NCBI RefSeq assembly: GCF_900169075.1
Contig: NZ_LT827013.1
Location: forward strand, 217,554 to 281,553
Length of the DNA stretch: 64,000 nucleotides
Direction of reading: 5' to 3'
From: Chryseobacterium phocaeense
GTDB lineage: Bacteria > Bacteroidota > Bacteroidia > Flavobacteriales > Weeksellaceae
A model generated the notes under the pieces. That model searched no databases, was not told the DNA's origin, and saw nothing but the letters and a program-made list of their open reading frames with translations. Of this stretch, positions 63,396 to 64,000 are shown one piece after another; position 1 is the first letter of the stretch; every line of letters begins with the position of its first letter. Made by a program: the position numbers and the translations under genes.

Positions 63396-64000
63396 ATGAA
63401 AAAACAAGATACATGGGGGATTGTTAAGCGGTTGTTCTTTATCGGAATGAAATTCCGTTCCTGGTTCATCCTTACGTTGATAATTTCCGTCATACTGTCC
63501 ATAGTTTCTACTTACAGGCCTTATCTTACCATGTTGGTGGTGGATAATGACATCACTAAGCTGCAGGATAAAGCTTTGATGATGAAGCATATCTATATTT
63601 TGATAGGGCTGGTGTTTGCAGAAACCATTTTAAACTTTTTCCTGGTTTATTTTTCCAATTTTATTTCGCAGAACGTGATCCGCGATATCAGGGAAAGGCT
63701 GTATGCGAAGCTGATCTATTTCAGAACTTCATTTTTTGACAAAACACCGATCGGGCAGCTGGTAACCCGCGCCGTGGGGGATGTGGAAACTATTGCTACC
63801 GTATATACAGACGGTTTTCTGATGGTTTTCGGGGATGTTCTGAGAATTATATTTGTGTTGGTGATGATGTTCAATACCAATGTCCATCTGAGTTATATTA
63901 CCCTGGCGATTCTGCCTTTAATGGTACTGATCACCAGGTTTTTCCAGAAAAGGCTGAAAAAGGCATTCGGGGACGAAAGAAACTGGACTTCCAATCAGAA
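63396..64000 (+). CDS. ABC exporter (MsbA/multidrug type), truncated by window end
   Basis: At least 201 codons from ATG 63396. An N-terminal type IV (exporter) transmembrane domain has its first TM at about 21-42 (FRSWFILTLIISVILSIVS), an extracytoplasmic loop, TM2 at about 65-87 and the coupling-helix region FDKTPIGQLVTRAVGDVETI. The nucleotide-binding domain lies beyond the window. There is no N-terminal C39 peptidase domain. A TATTTTTG -7-like element lies at 63353-63360. Homodimeric or heterodimeric lipid/drug export is likely. Confidence 0.9.
   Translation, partial: MKKQDTWGIVKRLFFIGMKFRSWFILTLIISVILSIVSTYRPYLTMLVVDNDITKLQDKALMMKHIYILIGLVFAETILNFFLVYFSNFISQNVIRDIRERLYAKLIYFRTSFFDKTPIGQLVTRAVGDVETIATVYTDGFLMVFGDVLRIIFVLVMMFNTNVHLSYITLAILPLMVLITRFFQKRLKKAFGDERNWTSNQ

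Noticed and set aside
63396..64000. Dedicated exporter of the bacteriocin-like peptide
   Set aside because: The visible N-terminus starts directly with the transmembrane domain and has no C39 peptidase, and it lies 9 kb away behind unrelated genes.

Overview
The window is a low-GC Gram-negative chromosome segment from the phylum Bacteroidota. It is most likely a Flavobacteriales member of the Chryseobacterium type (Weeksellaceae). The evidence is: Bacteroidota promoters (TTTG, about 20 bases, TAnnTTTG); A-rich leaders without clear Shine-Dalgarno sites; type IX secretion sorting domains (type A and type B/CHU_C); DUF285, DUF4394 and DUF3467 proteins; and the gene order rpsU-xerC-hpf-tRNAs-tuf-trpT-secE-nusG-rplKAJL-rpoBC. 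No transposase, integron, phage or CRISPR array was seen.

Layout. 1-6233: two large minus-strand secreted adhesin-like proteins built of Ig-like modules. The first runs off the window and carries 690-bp near-identical tandem repeats. 6564-9092: rpsU, a XerC-type recombinase, short HPF, and a seven-tRNA array containing a duplicated Thr-Tyr-Gly block. 9156-9402: a pair of REP-like repeats. 9566-17498: a two-component system followed by a CzcC/CzcB/CzcA-like metal efflux system with a candidate three-repeat operator. 17584-19083: a DUF4394 lipoprotein. 19353-21585: tuf, tRNA-Trp, secE, nusG. 21893-25791: three tandem paralogous exported proteins and a DUF285 surface protein. 25864-28222: rplKAJL. 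28393-33304: an orphan exported protein, a tail-fibre/YadA-head-like protein and a calcium-repeat T9SS protein. 33345-42347: rpoB with a long structured leader, rpoC, and a DUF3467 gene.

42530-46414 holds a Crp-family regulator followed by a candidate envelope redox operon: beta-barrel, lipoprotein cytochrome c, YceI, ankyrin protein, secreted DOMON protein. A well-formed CRP-like palindrome lies between the regulator and the operon. 46594-47906 is a secreted nucleotide pyrophosphatase/phosphodiesterase. 47952-48544 is a duplicated intergenic element that includes a remnant of a gene 3' end. 48542-54062 is a metabolic/regulatory stretch: NmrA-like reductase with divergent HxlR regulator, zinc alcohol dehydrogenase, cupin, AraC regulator, carboxylesterase. 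54175-54345 is a small Cys-rich bacteriocin-like peptide gene. 54422-60992 holds cytoplasmic alpha-amylase, DNA polymerase IV, GNAT, thioredoxin-like protein, purine nucleoside phosphorylase, lpxK and truA. 60967-64000 holds two paralogous small membrane proteins, a second Crp-family regulator with a perfect palindrome next to an alpha/beta hydrolase gene, and the start of an ABC exporter.

The main theme is that the normally compact translation/transcription supercluster is split into four transcription units. Metal-efflux and cell-surface genes sit in the gaps, and each housekeeping block has its own promoter and terminator. The items most worth following up are the rpoB leader RNA, the Crp-controlled envelope redox operon, the bacteriocin-like peptide, and the duplicated structured element at 47952-48544.
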